Below, one piece after another: positions 40,853 to 49,107 of a stretch of DNA of 64,000 nt; within the stretch, counting starts at the first letter, position 1; the number at the start of each line of letters is the position of its first letter. The notes beneath the pieces are model-generated. The model was not told the origin of the DNA. It did no database searches and saw only the letters and a list, made by a program, of their open reading frames with translations. The DNA is taken from positions 124,001 through 188,000 of the forward strand of contig JANXOF010000012.1 in NCBI GenBank assembly GCA_025353725.1. Reading direction: 5' to 3'. Made by a program: the position numbers and the translations under genes. Source of the DNA: Polyangiaceae bacterium (GTDB lineage: Bacteria; Myxococcota_A; Polyangia; Polyangiales; Polyangiaceae).

Positions 40853-41400
40853 GGGAGCAACCCCCGACGCGCGATTGCGAGGCAGAGTCCGACGAGTATG
40901 GTCGGCCCCATGACTACCGGCGCGAGTTTTACAGCCACGATTTCGCGGCGCGAAGGCGTAGGACTGACCGCGTTGCAGGCTGAAATCCACGCGTTCCGCA
41001 GAGAGGGCATCAGGGCGCGTTGCCGAATAAGGCGCCACGGGAGAACGAAGGTGATGGTGACCAGAAAGGTCAGGGTTTGTGCGTCGAAGCCCATCGTCGG
41101 GCCGCACAGAGTCCCGATGGCTGCAAAGAGCTTGACATCACCGCCGCCCATTTCCCCGCGTGCGAAGCTGAAAAGAGGGAAGGCGCTGCACAGAATCAGG
41201 CCGAGGAGCGAGTGGCTTATGCCACGGATCAGCCCCTGCCACCCGGCATCGACGAACCCAACTGCGCCGTGAAGAGCTAGACCGACGACGATGCCGCCTA
41301 GCGTTAGCAGGTTGGGGATTTTACGAGTAGCGAGGTCTGACCCCGCTGCGACGGCGCACACGGCGAGGCAGGTCCAGACTGCACTGTTCAGACTCTCCAT
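40849..41400 (-). CDS. prepilin peptidase (CpaA/TadV type)
   Basis: 183 residues, the short A24 form without an N-methylation domain. Catalytic Asp in AAGSDLATRKIPN and the second in GGGDVK (GxGD); about five membrane helices. It would process the pilins encoded immediately upstream. GTGA overlap with the next gene. Confidence 0.93.
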   Translation of the reverse strand: MESLNSAVWTCLAVCAVAAGSDLATRKIPNLLTLGGIVVGLALHGAVGFVDAGWQGLIRGISHSLLGLILCSAFPLFSFARGEMGGGDVKLFAAIGTLCGPTMGFDAQTLTFLVTITFVLPWRLIRQRALMPSLRNAWISACNAVSPTPSRREIVAVKLAPVVMGPTILVGLCLAIARRGLLP

Positions 41401-41428
41401 CTATCGCTCCGCCGTGCGAGGTATGCAG

Positions 41429-41962
41429 TCAATTGGTAGATATCATATCTCCGTGACGTTGCGCCTTTGAGGCGGCGCTGCCGTTGAGGAGGTCTGGAGC
41501 TGAACCCAAGACCGCCCTCGCCTTCGTTCCTTCGGAACTTCCTCCTCCTGCAGTAGAGGCTCCTCCTCCTCCCGCAGTATGGGCTCCTGCTCCCGTTGAG
41601 GATTGTCCGGCGGCGCCGCTCGTGACGCCGCCAGATACGCCATTCTTCCCAATGGACACGGACCCCGACACACCGCCAACGGGACCCGATGCCTTAAGCC
41701 CGTCAGGGCCGAAACTCAGTTCCCACGGCGATTGACCGCCTCCCGATGCTCCGTTGGCGCTGCTACTGCCCCGTTCGAGCACTTTTACCTGGCCGTCAAA
41801 GGTGCGCGACGCGGACTCCGAAGACTTGAAGAGCACCGGGAGAGTGATTCCGACCATCGCAGCGCCAGCTGCGGTCAGCAGCAAGTTTACTGTCAGATCG
41901 CTGCTCCCGCGACGGTCTGCGATAAGAGACCGAAGATACTTTTTCAATGTTCGGAGTAGCAT
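41429..41962 (-). CDS. pilin-like protein with Gly/Ser-rich tail
   Basis: 177 residues. Basic leader and RRGSSDLTVNLLLTAAGAAMVGITLPVLF resemble a prepilin, and RG..DLT recalls the neighbouring Flp-like pilin, but there is no Glu at +5. Residues 68-165 are extremely rich in Gly, Ser, Ala and Thr, unlike any Flp pilin I know. Lies between the small pilin and the peptidase, all on one transcript. Confidence 0.65.
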   Translation of the reverse strand: MLLRTLKKYLRSLIADRRGSSDLTVNLLLTAAGAAMVGITLPVLFKSSESASRTFDGQVKVLERGSSSANGASGGGQSPWELSFGPDGLKASGPVGGVSGSVSIGKNGVSGGVTSGAAGQSSTGAGAHTAGGGGASTAGGGSSEGTKARAVLGSAPDLLNGSAASKAQRHGDMISTN

Positions 41963-41969
41963 AGGTCCC

Positions 41970-42242
41970 CTATTTTTTCCCTTGAAACGGATTGCTTACT
42001 TTTTCCGACGAGGTGACTTGGGCGCCGTTCGCGGCTGCAATGTCGTTCTGTGTCTTTTCCGATGTCGCGTTGCTGTTGTTAAGCGCAGTGACCGTTCCAG
42101 CAATAAGAGCAACCGCAGCGACCGCCCCACCGACTCCCTTTGCGGCGTTTGAAACTGCACTCGACTTTTCCGTGAGGTCTTCGCCGCGGGTGTCACGGCC
42201 GAGGGTCTTGACGAAGGAGAGCATTTTGCGGAAGGTGTTCAT
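41970..42242 (-). CDS. Flp-type pilin
   Basis: 90 residues with AAGGA upstream of the ATG. Leader MNTFRKMLSFVKTLGRDTRG, then EDLTE with Glu at +5 after the Gly cleavage site, and a hydrophobic helix GVGGAVAAVALIAGTVTAL. Tyr at +6, usual in Flp pilins, is Lys here. Probably the major pilin subunit: it is short, abundant-type in composition and next to the peptidase. Confidence 0.72.
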   Translation of the reverse strand: MNTFRKMLSFVKTLGRDTRGEDLTEKSSAVSNAAKGVGGAVAAVALIAGTVTALNNSNATSEKTQNDIAAANGAQVTSSEKVSNPFQGKK

Positions 42243-42307
42243 GTTTTATATTCCTTGTTGTTTGCTGTGGTTGATTTTTGAAAGCCGTTTCGAGAGTCCA
42301 CGTAAAG

Positions 42308-42496
42308 CTATCGTTTTTGCGCGAGGATGGTCGCGTGTGCGAGGTCCATCTCGCCTGCAAGACGTGCCCCTACGGAGCGGGCGGCGAGCGACAGTGGGTA
42401 TACGAAACACCCGAGTAATGCCGCTGCGGTTAGCAGTTCCTCAATGGCGGAGAATCCTCTCTGAGTTCCGCGCTTGAGTCGTACTGTTCGTTTCAT
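42308..42496 (-). CDS. small type IV prepilin-like protein, 62 residues
   Basis: From ATG 42496: a basic leader of 14 residues ending in RG, then FSAIEELLTAAALLG, which is a textbook prepilin junction with Phe at +1 and Glu at +5, and a membrane helix. The mature part is only about 48 residues. The open frame continues upstream to 42709, but the leader length favours this start; no clear ribosome site. First gene of the minus-strand Tad operon. Confidence 0.65.
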   Translation of the reverse strand: MKRTVRLKRGTQRGFSAIEELLTAAALLGCFVYPLSLAARSVGARLAGEMDLAHATILAQKR

Positions 42497-42818
42497 CGGT
42501 GGTGTGTAAAGAGAGTATCCACCATTCGTGCCAAGGGAATGCTGGCGCGCCGTCTGCGCGTTTTTGCGTCGCTTTTGCCGCTGGGGCGTAAGCTCCGATG
42601 TGTGCTTTGCCGGGTTTTGCGGAATGCACTGTTCCATGGTCGGAAGCGATCGATCCGCGGCGCGCTTGTCGACGCAGGTTTTGACGCCCAAGTCCGAAGT
42701 CGCTGACATTGACTTTTGTATCGTGCAGTGTGCGCGTCTTACGGACGATATGCCACTCGTTAGATGACCACTGAACGGGAAAGTGCTTCGCGAGTCGTTA
42801 ATCGCCTGAGAAAACGCG
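42497..42818. other. divergent intergenic region, 322 bp
   Basis: Separates the pilin operon from the DUF1287 gene. It holds the possible sigma-54 element above and short open frames in both directions without good codon use. No tRNA or hairpin terminator seen. Confidence 0.5.
42511..42534 (-). promoter_or_regulatory. possible sigma-54-type promoter for the pilin operon
   Basis: Minus strand reads TTGGCACG, a perfect -24 element, at 42534-42527, with the -12 position falling on GTGGA (consensus TTGCA; the C is missing). The predicted start is about 12 nt before the pilin ATG. Its interest is the FHA/sigma-54 activator encoded 14 kb away in the same locus. Confidence 0.25.
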
Positions 42819-43724
42819 TTGTCTCGCTACCGACTCAAGCTAGCCGGCGCTCGCGCAATAGGAGCGGACTCACGTGGTCGCTCTTCGAACCTGCGCGGGG
42901 CGTCCGCTGGCACCCGCATTGCGTGTACAATTCCAGTGATTTACGCGGCGCGGGTCAGACCCCAAGCGAACGATTCGCTCAGGCATGCCGTCTTCGGCGT
43001 GCTGTTCGGCTTTACGCTGGCGCTCATCGTCGTGTTTTCAACGCAAGCGCGCGCTTCCCTCCGCGTCTCTGACCACTCCTCACCGCAGCCACCCGCGCTT
43101 CCCATAGCGGCTTTGCCTTCCGTGAGTCCCGCGCCTACCTCCTCCCTCGAGCCGGTAGCGCCGAACATATCACCGAGTACGTTGCTTTCACCGCTCGAAG
43201 AGAGCGCGATCGTCGCGCGCGCGCGCCTCGAGATTGCGCGCGTCAATGTCTACGACAACACGTGGATGCTTACGTCATCGTATCCGCTTGGCGACGTCCC
43301 GAAGAACCGAGGCGCATGCACCGACGTCGTTGTCCGCGCGCTCCGCGAAGTCGGTGTCGATCTTCAGCCGCTCGTCCACGACGACGTCGCGCGGGACATG
43401 CACGCGTATGGAGTGAGCCTCGTCGATGCCCACATCGACCATCGGCGTGTGTCAACGATGTACACGTACTTTGCACGCAACGCCCTCTCGCTCACGCGCG
43501 ATCTCCGTGAAAAGGACGCGTGGCGCCCTGGTGACGTCGTCTTCGTGACCCCACGTCCAGCGGCACGCAGTGCGCCTCCGACGCACGTCGCGATTCTCAG
43601 CGACAAGCTCGGCCCGCGCGGTATGCCGCTCCTCATCGAAAACGGTGGCCCGCGAGCGGTGGAGCACGACTCCCTCGGTCGCGGTAAGGTGGTCGGGCAC
43701 TTTCGTGCTTTGCTCCGTCCGTAG
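42819..43724 (+). CDS. DUF1287 family exported protein, Cys-His hydrolase-like
   Basis: 301 residues from a TTG; a GTG at 42936 is an alternative that would place the signal helix (VFGVLFGFTLALIVVFSTQARA) nearer the N-terminus. The DUF1287 core is clear: SSYPLGDVPKNRGACTDVVVRALREVG with Cys167, then AHIDHRRVSTMY with His208, WRPGDVVFVTP and THVAILSD with His256. This is the NlpC/P60-like Cys-His arrangement, so a peptidase or amidase in the periplasm is likely. Confidence 0.82.
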   Translation: MSRYRLKLAGARAIGADSRGRSSNLRGASAGTRIACTIPVIYAARVRPQANDSLRHAVFGVLFGFTLALIVVFSTQARASLRVSDHSSPQPPALPIAALPSVSPAPTSSLEPVAPNISPSTLLSPLEESAIVARARLEIARVNVYDNTWMLTSSYPLGDVPKNRGACTDVVVRALREVGVDLQPLVHDDVARDMHAYGVSLVDAHIDHRRVSTMYTYFARNALSLTRDLREKDAWRPGDVVFVTPRPAARSAPPTHVAILSDKLGPRGMPLLIENGGPRAVEHDSLGRGKVVGHFRALLRP

Positions 43725-43753
43725 TCAAACGTGGGCAGTCTCGCGCGCCCGCG

Positions 43754-46700
43754 ATGCGTTGTGAGTCTTTGCGCGAAGCACACAGACCCGGGTACGCTAC
43801 CGTTCGGCCCTTGGTGCGAGATCCAACCTTCTACGTGTCGAGCCTCCTCGAGCTCGCGGATGCAAGCCCTGACGACCGCCGCGGCCTGTGGCGCCAAGCG
43901 ATGGCCGCTCTCTCGCGTGCGACGAACGAAGGCGGCCCTGGTCTCCTCGAGGGCCTTCGTCCTGATGTCCTACTCAAAGGGGTGCAAGTCGCGCTGACCA
44001 GCGGCTTGGTCGACGACCTCGATTGGCTCTCCGCCCAGGCCGCTGGTATTGCACTCTACACGCTTGCCTCCGCGCTGCCCTTCGGCACGGAGCAGCGGGA
44101 GCTTGGCCGCCGCGTGCTCGCGCGGATGCTCGCGGGGAACGCCGAAACGTTCACGGCGATAGCCACGATCATGGCTCAAACGGCAGGGAAGGGGCTTTCG
44201 GCACCCGCCATTCGGGCGCGCGTCGCGCTCGTGACGGAGCTACCGCTTGCTCATGGCATCGCCGACGGTCCGCTCGCCCTCGCGCTCATCAGCCGACGTG
44301 AATACGCCCGAGAGTGGATTGCCGCGGCATCGACCCGCTCGCTCCCGGCGCGCCGTCTCGCCGCGAAGATTCTCGAGCGCGCCGCGCGTGAGGCTGCGCA
44401 CCGTGCGCAGATGGGCGACACGCATGCGCTGCGCGTGTTCGCGGGCGACACGATACGTGTAGCTTACCAGCGTCTTCTCGCGGACCGCGAGTCCCTCGTC
44501 TGGCGTTACGTAGCCGCCGCGCGGGGTCTCTGCGCTCCTTGGGTGCCGTCGATGCTCGACGAAATTCACGCGAGTCTCAAAGAGGGCTTGAGCCCGACCG
44601 AATGGCGTCGCGGCGTGGCCTCCCTCGCGGCGTATGGCGCCGTGAAGCCGGACGAAGCCATCAAAGTGACGCAAGGGCTCGTCAAACGCGGGTTTTTCAC
44701 CCGCGAAGACCCTGCGAGCGCCGCCGCGTTCGTCTGGGGCATTGCGCGCACCATTGAGTCCGAGCCGGAGGCTGCTTCCAAGCTGCTCGACACGGTGCTC
44801 GCGGTGGCACGACCCGACGTCGCGGAAGCCGTGTGCGAGCTTCGGTTCGAGTACGGGCCGTCGAAGATTGTCGACCGCGCTTCGAAAAAGGCGCTGACGA
44901 TCGTTCAGGTACACGTGCGCGACACCCCGAGCGCGCGCGGCGACGACGGAGCCACCGCGCTCCTTCACGAAGTGGCCCTTGACCTCGACCTCGATCGCGA
45001 CGCCGCTGCCCGTGACGTCACGCCCGTCCGACTCCGGGTTGCCGCCGCGCTCGACGCGTTCGTGACAGACAGCTCGCTCGGAGCGTATACGAGCGCGCGA
45101 GCCTCACTGACCGCCGCGAAAACAGGGATGGATGCGCTCGAGGCCGTCGCTCACGACGACGATTCCGAATACGCGGCCGGAACGCTTGCGCGCAAAACGT
45201 CGATGGCAATCCTCCGCGATCTCGACGCCAGCTTGCTCGAGCGGCACGTGGTCGCCGATCTCCTTAAGTTGAGCGTGTCTAGCGAACAGGTGCGGGCGGC
45301 CGAAGACAGCCTTGACGCCATCCGGGAACGCCTCGCCGATTGGATCGTACTCCGCGAGGTGCCCATCGAGCTTGCGGTGTCGTCGGGCGCACCCACTCAC
45401 GCGACGTTGCGGCTACGACGCCTACGGGCTCAGCTTCACCTCGTCGACGGCGATTGGGGCGAGGGGGCGGACGCCGGGGCTCGGGGCGGACGGGCGAACG
45501 AGCACGACGCTTCGGAGGCCCCGCGCGCCAAACGCGTACGCGCGCTTTGGCAGCGCACGGCGAAAGCGCTGCTCCTTCATTTCGACAACGAGCCCGCGCC
45601 TTTGCTCAAGCGCACACTTCTCGCCTCGCTTGCGCGTGCACTCGACGCCTTGGTCCGACTTGGCGTGTGCGACCTTGCCGACGCGCTGCTCTCGCTTGCG
45701 CACCGTATTCGACAGCCAGGAGACTTCGACACGCTTGCCGAAGCGTCCATGGACCCCGACCTTCGCCACGTGCTGACGCAATATGCGCTTTTTCTTCGAG
45801 CCTCCGACGGGACTCGGCCTCTTCTCAAAAACGACGCGGATCCCGAAGACGCCCTCTATCCGCCCTCAGATGCTCCGCCGCGAGGTACGCCGTCCGAAGA
45901 GCGCCTGCGGGCCTTCGAGACGTTCGCGAGTGAGTTTGCCCCTGAAGCGTCGGCGCGCACGGAAGCGCTCCGAACGGTTTTTGTTCGGCTGCACGCGGCG
46001 CTCGTCGGCATCGCGAAAGCGGCGTCGCTTCGCGGCCTTGCGGGCACCGACGCAGCCTCCGAGCCCGATGTGTTGGCTGCGGTCGAAATGTGGGTGGGCT
46101 CACTCGCGCAGATGTGTCACGGCGCGCGAGGTCGCCTTGATCCCGTGGTCGCCGACTTGGAACTCGCGATGGCGCTTGCTCAACCAAAACTGCTCAGTGC
46201 GACCGTGTCCCGCGTGCTCGCAGGAACGGACTTGGTCCTCACGGAGGAACGATTGGCGCCGGCGATAGGCGAATTGCTCGCGGGGCTCCCGCACGGAGTC
46301 GCGCGTCTAACCGCGGGCATTCTGTGGTCGCTCAGTGAGCTGCCGATTGAGCGACCCTCGCGCGCGGGGACGCCGATGGCCGTGGGCGACACGCTCCCGG
46401 CATGGCTCTCGGCGAGGCGAACGCTCGGCGGATTTTACGTCGTACGCTCGCTTGGCGTCGGTGGGACGGCGTCCGTTTTCGTGGTCAACCGCGTCGAGGA
46501 TCGCCACGAGACGCGCGCCGAGCGGTTTGCGTTGAAGGTCCCCGATTACAACGCGACGGCCGCCCGCTCCCTCTCCCAGGACGAGTTTTTCAAGCTCTTT
46601 CGCGAAGAAGCCTCCGCGCTGATTATGCTTCCGAACCACGCGAACCTGGCGCGCTTCGTGACGTTCGATCTGGCCGCACGGCCTTTGCCGATCCTTGTCA

Positions 46701-47320
46701 TGGAGCTCGTCGAAGGCGTCACGCTCGAGCGCGTGATCGAGGCGAGAACGTTCGATACAAAGCGGTGTCTGAAGGCGCTCGATGACGTCCTCGCGGGCCT
46801 CGAGGCGATGCACGTCGCCGGCCTCGGTCACCTCGACATCAAGCCGTCGAATGTCCTCCTTCGGAAGGGTGAACAGGGCGTGCTCGTCGACTTTGGGCTC
46901 TCGGGAAGAAAAATTCGACCGGGCTGCGGGACGGGGCCTTACGGCGCGCCCGAGGTATGGGGCCTTGTGCCCGACGATCTTCCTCAGCCCTTGCCCATGG
47001 CGTCGGACATCTACTCTTTCGGCTGCCTCGCGTTCGAGCTGCTCACGGCGAGCGTGCTCTTCGACGCACCCAACGAGGTCGCACAAGTCTCGCTTCACGT
47101 CTCACACGATGGCTCGCCTCCGTCGATGCGCGCGCTCCTTGCGAACGCTGAGGTGAGTCCACTCGCGGAGGTGTTGGTCAAGGCACTACGCCGCGATCCG
47201 CGAGACCGTCCGACGGCCGAGGCGCTTCGGCGCGACCTTCGGGCCGTGGCGCCGATGGTCGAGGGAGCGGCGTGGCCCGTTTCCCTTTTCGGATCCCGTG
47301 CACCGGCAAACGGCGAGTAG
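43754..47320 (+). CDS. alpha-solenoid with C-terminal Ser/Thr protein kinase domain
   Basis: 1,188 residues. Residues 1-885 are helical, repeat-like and Ala/Leu/Arg-rich with no recognised domain. The kinase domain begins at 895 (YVVRSLGVGGTASVF), Lys928 in FALKVP, catalytic loop HLDIKPSNVLL (1026; HRD Arg replaced by Leu), VDFG at 1045-1048, GAPEVWG in the APE position and DIYSFGCLAFELLT. Kinase residues needed for catalysis are otherwise intact. Having the kinase at the C-terminus of a long solenoid is the reverse of usual bacterial kinases. The exact start is uncertain; a GTG at 43814 is possible. Confidence 0.85.
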   Translation: MRCESLREAHRPGYATVRPLVRDPTFYVSSLLELADASPDDRRGLWRQAMAALSRATNEGGPGLLEGLRPDVLLKGVQVALTSGLVDDLDWLSAQAAGIALYTLASALPFGTEQRELGRRVLARMLAGNAETFTAIATIMAQTAGKGLSAPAIRARVALVTELPLAHGIADGPLALALISRREYAREWIAAASTRSLPARRLAAKILERAAREAAHRAQMGDTHALRVFAGDTIRVAYQRLLADRESLVWRYVAAARGLCAPWVPSMLDEIHASLKEGLSPTEWRRGVASLAAYGAVKPDEAIKVTQGLVKRGFFTREDPASAAAFVWGIARTIESEPEAASKLLDTVLAVARPDVAEAVCELRFEYGPSKIVDRASKKALTIVQVHVRDTPSARGDDGATALLHEVALDLDLDRDAAARDVTPVRLRVAAALDAFVTDSSLGAYTSARASLTAAKTGMDALEAVAHDDDSEYAAGTLARKTSMAILRDLDASLLERHVVADLLKLSVSSEQVRAAEDSLDAIRERLADWIVLREVPIELAVSSGAPTHATLRLRRLRAQLHLVDGDWGEGADAGARGGRANEHDASEAPRAKRVRALWQRTAKALLLHFDNEPAPLLKRTLLASLARALDALVRLGVCDLADALLSLAHRIRQPGDFDTLAEASMDPDLRHVLTQYALFLRASDGTRPLLKNDADPEDALYPPSDAPPRGTPSEERLRAFETFASEFAPEASARTEALRTVFVRLHAALVGIAKAASLRGLAGTDAASEPDVLAAVEMWVGSLAQMCHGARGRLDPVVADLELAMALAQPKLLSATVSRVLAGTDLVLTEERLAPAIGELLAGLPHGVARLTAGILWSLSELPIERPSRAGTPMAVGDTLPAWLSARRTLGGFYVVRSLGVGGTASVFVVNRVEDRHETRAERFALKVPDYNATAARSLSQDEFFKLFREEASALIMLPNHANLARFVTFDLAARPLPILVMELVEGVTLERVIEARTFDTKRCLKALDDVLAGLEAMHVAGLGHLDIKPSNVLLRKGEQGVLVDFGLSGRKIRPGCGTGPYGAPEVWGLVPDDLPQPLPMASDIYSFGCLAFELLTASVLFDAPNEVAQVSLHVSHDGSPPSMRALLANAEVSPLAEVLVKALRRDPRDRPTAEALRRDLRAVAPMVEGAAWPVSLFGSRAPANGE

Positions 47321-47335
47321 GTTCGCTTTCGCGTC

Positions 47336-47701
47336 ATGCCGCTTACCCCCGTTTCCGGTACCCCTGATCCCGATGGCAACGACTGCGTCGCTTGCGGGCG
47401 TTGCTGCCACCACGGTCCTCGTACGGTCCACTTGCTCGAGTCCGATGAAGGACGCATGGGCAAGCGACTCCTTGCACTTTACACGGACTTCGACGCGAAG
47501 CCACCGTGGATGCGCTTTGTAAAAAACGAGGGTTCTCGCTGTGGCGGACTCGACGTGTCGGTCGAAGGGCGCTACCCATGCTCGGTCTACGACGTGCGCC
47601 CAGAGGATTGCCGCATCGTCGAGGCCGGGTCGCCGGCGTGTCTCGAGGCGCGGGCTCTCGGCCACCTCGGTGACAGTATCGCGTACAAGCGCGTTCGCTA
47701 G
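47336..47701 (+). CDS. YkgJ-type cysteine-cluster protein
   Basis: 121 residues. The signature CVACGRCCHHGP at the N-terminus, plus further Cys in EGSRCGGLD, RYPCSVYDVRPEDCR and PAC, matches the YkgJ/CxxCxxCC zinc- or iron-chelating family. Small, cytoplasmic, role unknown. Convergent with the next gene, overlapping by a few nt. Confidence 0.85.
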   Translation: MPLTPVSGTPDPDGNDCVACGRCCHHGPRTVHLLESDEGRMGKRLLALYTDFDAKPPWMRFVKNEGSRCGGLDVSVEGRYPCSVYDVRPEDCRIVEAGSPACLEARALGHLGDSIAYKRVR

Positions 47702-48078
47702 GTCGCTCGCTGCCTCAGTTTCTCGATACAAGCGGCGGCCAGCATGACCTCCAGCTCGCGCGCTGAGGCCATAAGCTGCTCGCCGTGCGGTGGGTCAATG
47801 CGGACGACGCGCGGGCGCTGTTCGGGCGTCATGGGCTCGAGCGTGAGCAGTACGCGACCCTTTGCGCTGTCGGCGACCAGTGACCGAAGCAACACCCCGG
47901 GCTCCCGCTCCTCGATCCACGCACGGTAGGGTCCGGCGAGCGTGAGGATCGTCGTTGCCTCGGCGCCTCGCAGATCGACCCCAGGCCCCTTGAACGTGCG
48001 CCCTGCCTCGTCGCAAACGGGGACAGCGCGCACGTGCGATTCGTGAAATCGGAGCTTATAGGAGACGAAAAGGCTCAC
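47698..48078 (-). CDS. gene C of a small duplicated operon, unknown function
   Basis: 126 residues from a GTG that overlaps the stop of the degenerate upstream copy (GTGA). The longer frame to 48195 is rejected because it runs through the pseudogene. Starts VSLFVSYKLRFHESH and has a mixed alpha/beta pattern. A truncated copy of its first residues (VNLFVSSTFRFHESH) lies at 49042-49107 after gene B, which shows the original gene order A-B-C. Confidence 0.6.
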   Translation of the reverse strand: MSLFVSYKLRFHESHVRAVPVCDEAGRTFKGPGVDLRGAEATTILTLAGPYRAWIEEREPGVLLRSLVADSAKGRVLLTLEPMTPEQRPRVVRIDPPHGEQLMASARELEVMLAAACIEKLRQRAT

Positions 48079-48262
48079 GCTTTCGCTGTAGCTGGAGGTT
48101 CGAACACGGCGCTTATGAGCTTGCCCGAGACGTGCCACTCGCTGAGATGAATCCGCTGAGGCCGCCCGGCTCTCCACGGCCAGACGGCCAGCCAACGACG
48201 CGCCACGTCTCCTTCGCGGCGTCGAGGTCGGCTTCCGCCCACGTTTGGCGAAAACCCCGCAC
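48075..48262 (-). pseudogene. decayed fusion of gene A 3' part and gene B 3' end
   Basis: Minus-strand sequence matches gene A from FRQT to ETWRVV.WP and then, after a frameshift, WPW..PQRI. It continues directly into the end of gene B (EW.VSGKL.SAVF.PPATAKA). Everything between the two is missing, so an internal deletion removed the A end and most of B. A near-duplicated block of about 8 bp (GGCCGTCT followed by GGCCGTGG) breaks the A frame. Its stop overlaps the start of intact gene C. Confidence 0.72.
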
Positions 48263-48278
48263 GTTGCGCCATCGGCCT

Positions 48279-48295
48279 CCTTACGTTAAGTAAGG
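48279..48295. promoter_or_regulatory. palindromic operator candidate of the toxin-antitoxin module
   Basis: Perfect inverted repeat CCTTAC-N5-GTAAGG just upstream of the antitoxin start. AbrB-fold antitoxins bind such palindromes to repress their own operon, so an autoregulatory site is likely but unproven. Confidence 0.45.
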
Positions 48296-48309
48296 AGCAG
48301 AGGTGTACC

Positions 48310-48558
48310 GTGGCTACTGCAACGATGACGACCAAAGGGCAAATCACGATTCCACGGGAGACGAGAGAGCGTCTCCGGCTCGTCGCTGGCTCACGCGTGG
48401 ACTTCGTGGAGAACGAAGATGGTGACATCGTACTTCGACCAAAAGTGGGCGACATTCGCGGTTTGCGCGGGTTAATCCGGTACGCAGGTCCCCCCGTAAC
48501 CCTTGAAGAAATCGACCACGCGATCCAACGTTCGGTAGCGTTACGTGGGCGACGGTGA
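48310..48558 (+). CDS. AbrB/SpoVT-fold antitoxin (VapB-like)
   Basis: 82 residues from a GTG with GAGG 6 nt upstream. TMTTKGQITIPRETRERLRLVAGSRVDFVENEDGDIVLRP is a typical AbrB-like swapped-hairpin DNA-binding domain; the C-terminal tail would wrap the toxin. Overlaps the toxin gene, as expected for a coupled pair. Confidence 0.88.
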   Translation: MATATMTTKGQITIPRETRERLRLVAGSRVDFVENEDGDIVLRPKVGDIRGLRGLIRYAGPPVTLEEIDHAIQRSVALRGRR

Positions 48559-48947
48559 TGATCGCGCTCGATACGAACGTGATCCTTCGCTATCTCGTTC
48601 AAGACGACGCCGAGCAGTCGGCCGCGGCCACGCGCCTCTTTGAGCGTCGCCTTTCTACGGCGGAGCCTGGATTCGTGTCGCTCATTGTCGTTTGCGAGGT
48701 CGTGTGGACACTGACCTCGGCCTACCGTCAGACTCGAGCGGCCATCGCCGAGGCCCTCACTTTGCTCATCGCCGCAAAGGAAATTGAGGTCGAATTTTCG
48801 GACATCGTCTCGCAAGCGTTAGGGGATAGACCCACGGGCATCGTCGACGCCATTATCCATCGGCGCGGCCTCGCGCGAGGTTGTGAGACAACGCTGACGT
48901 TCGACCGAAAATTTGCGCAGCTAAAAGGTGTAAAGCTTCTTCGCTGA
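48558..48947 (+). CDS. PIN-domain toxin (VapC-like ribonuclease)
   Basis: 129 residues from an ATG overlapping the antitoxin stop (TGATG). PIN acidic residues: ALDTNVILRYL with the first Asp, CEVVW with Glu, GIVDAIIHRRG with Asp, and TFDRKF with Asp. VapC toxins cleave tRNA or rRNA until bound by antitoxin. All four positions are intact, so it should be active. Confidence 0.88.
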   Translation: MIALDTNVILRYLVQDDAEQSAAATRLFERRLSTAEPGFVSLIVVCEVVWTLTSAYRQTRAAIAEALTLLIAAKEIEVEFSDIVSQALGDRPTGIVDAIIHRRGLARGCETTLTFDRKFAQLKGVKLLR

Positions 48948-49041
48948 GTGGACGCTCGCCGGCTGGAACCCAAACAATGTTAAGCTTGGTCCGCCCGGGC
49001 CTCTCGATCACGAACGCATCGTTTACATAAGTGTTGTTTGA

Positions 49042-49107
49042 TTAAACGTCACTCGAAGGCTCGTGCGACTCGTGGAAGCGGAACGTCGAGGAGACGAAAA
49101 GGTTCAC
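49042..49107 (-). pseudogene. truncated 5' fragment of gene C
   Basis: GTG overlapping the gene B stop opens 21 codons beginning VNLFVSSTFRFHESH, a match to the start of intact gene C, then diverges at about 49053 where the sequence unique to the toxin-antitoxin segment begins. Confidence 0.7.

Noticed and set aside
48078-48195. N-terminal extension of gene C
   Set aside because: It reads through the decayed A/B remnant in a different frame; the homologous copy at 49107 confirms the GTG at 48078 as the original start.
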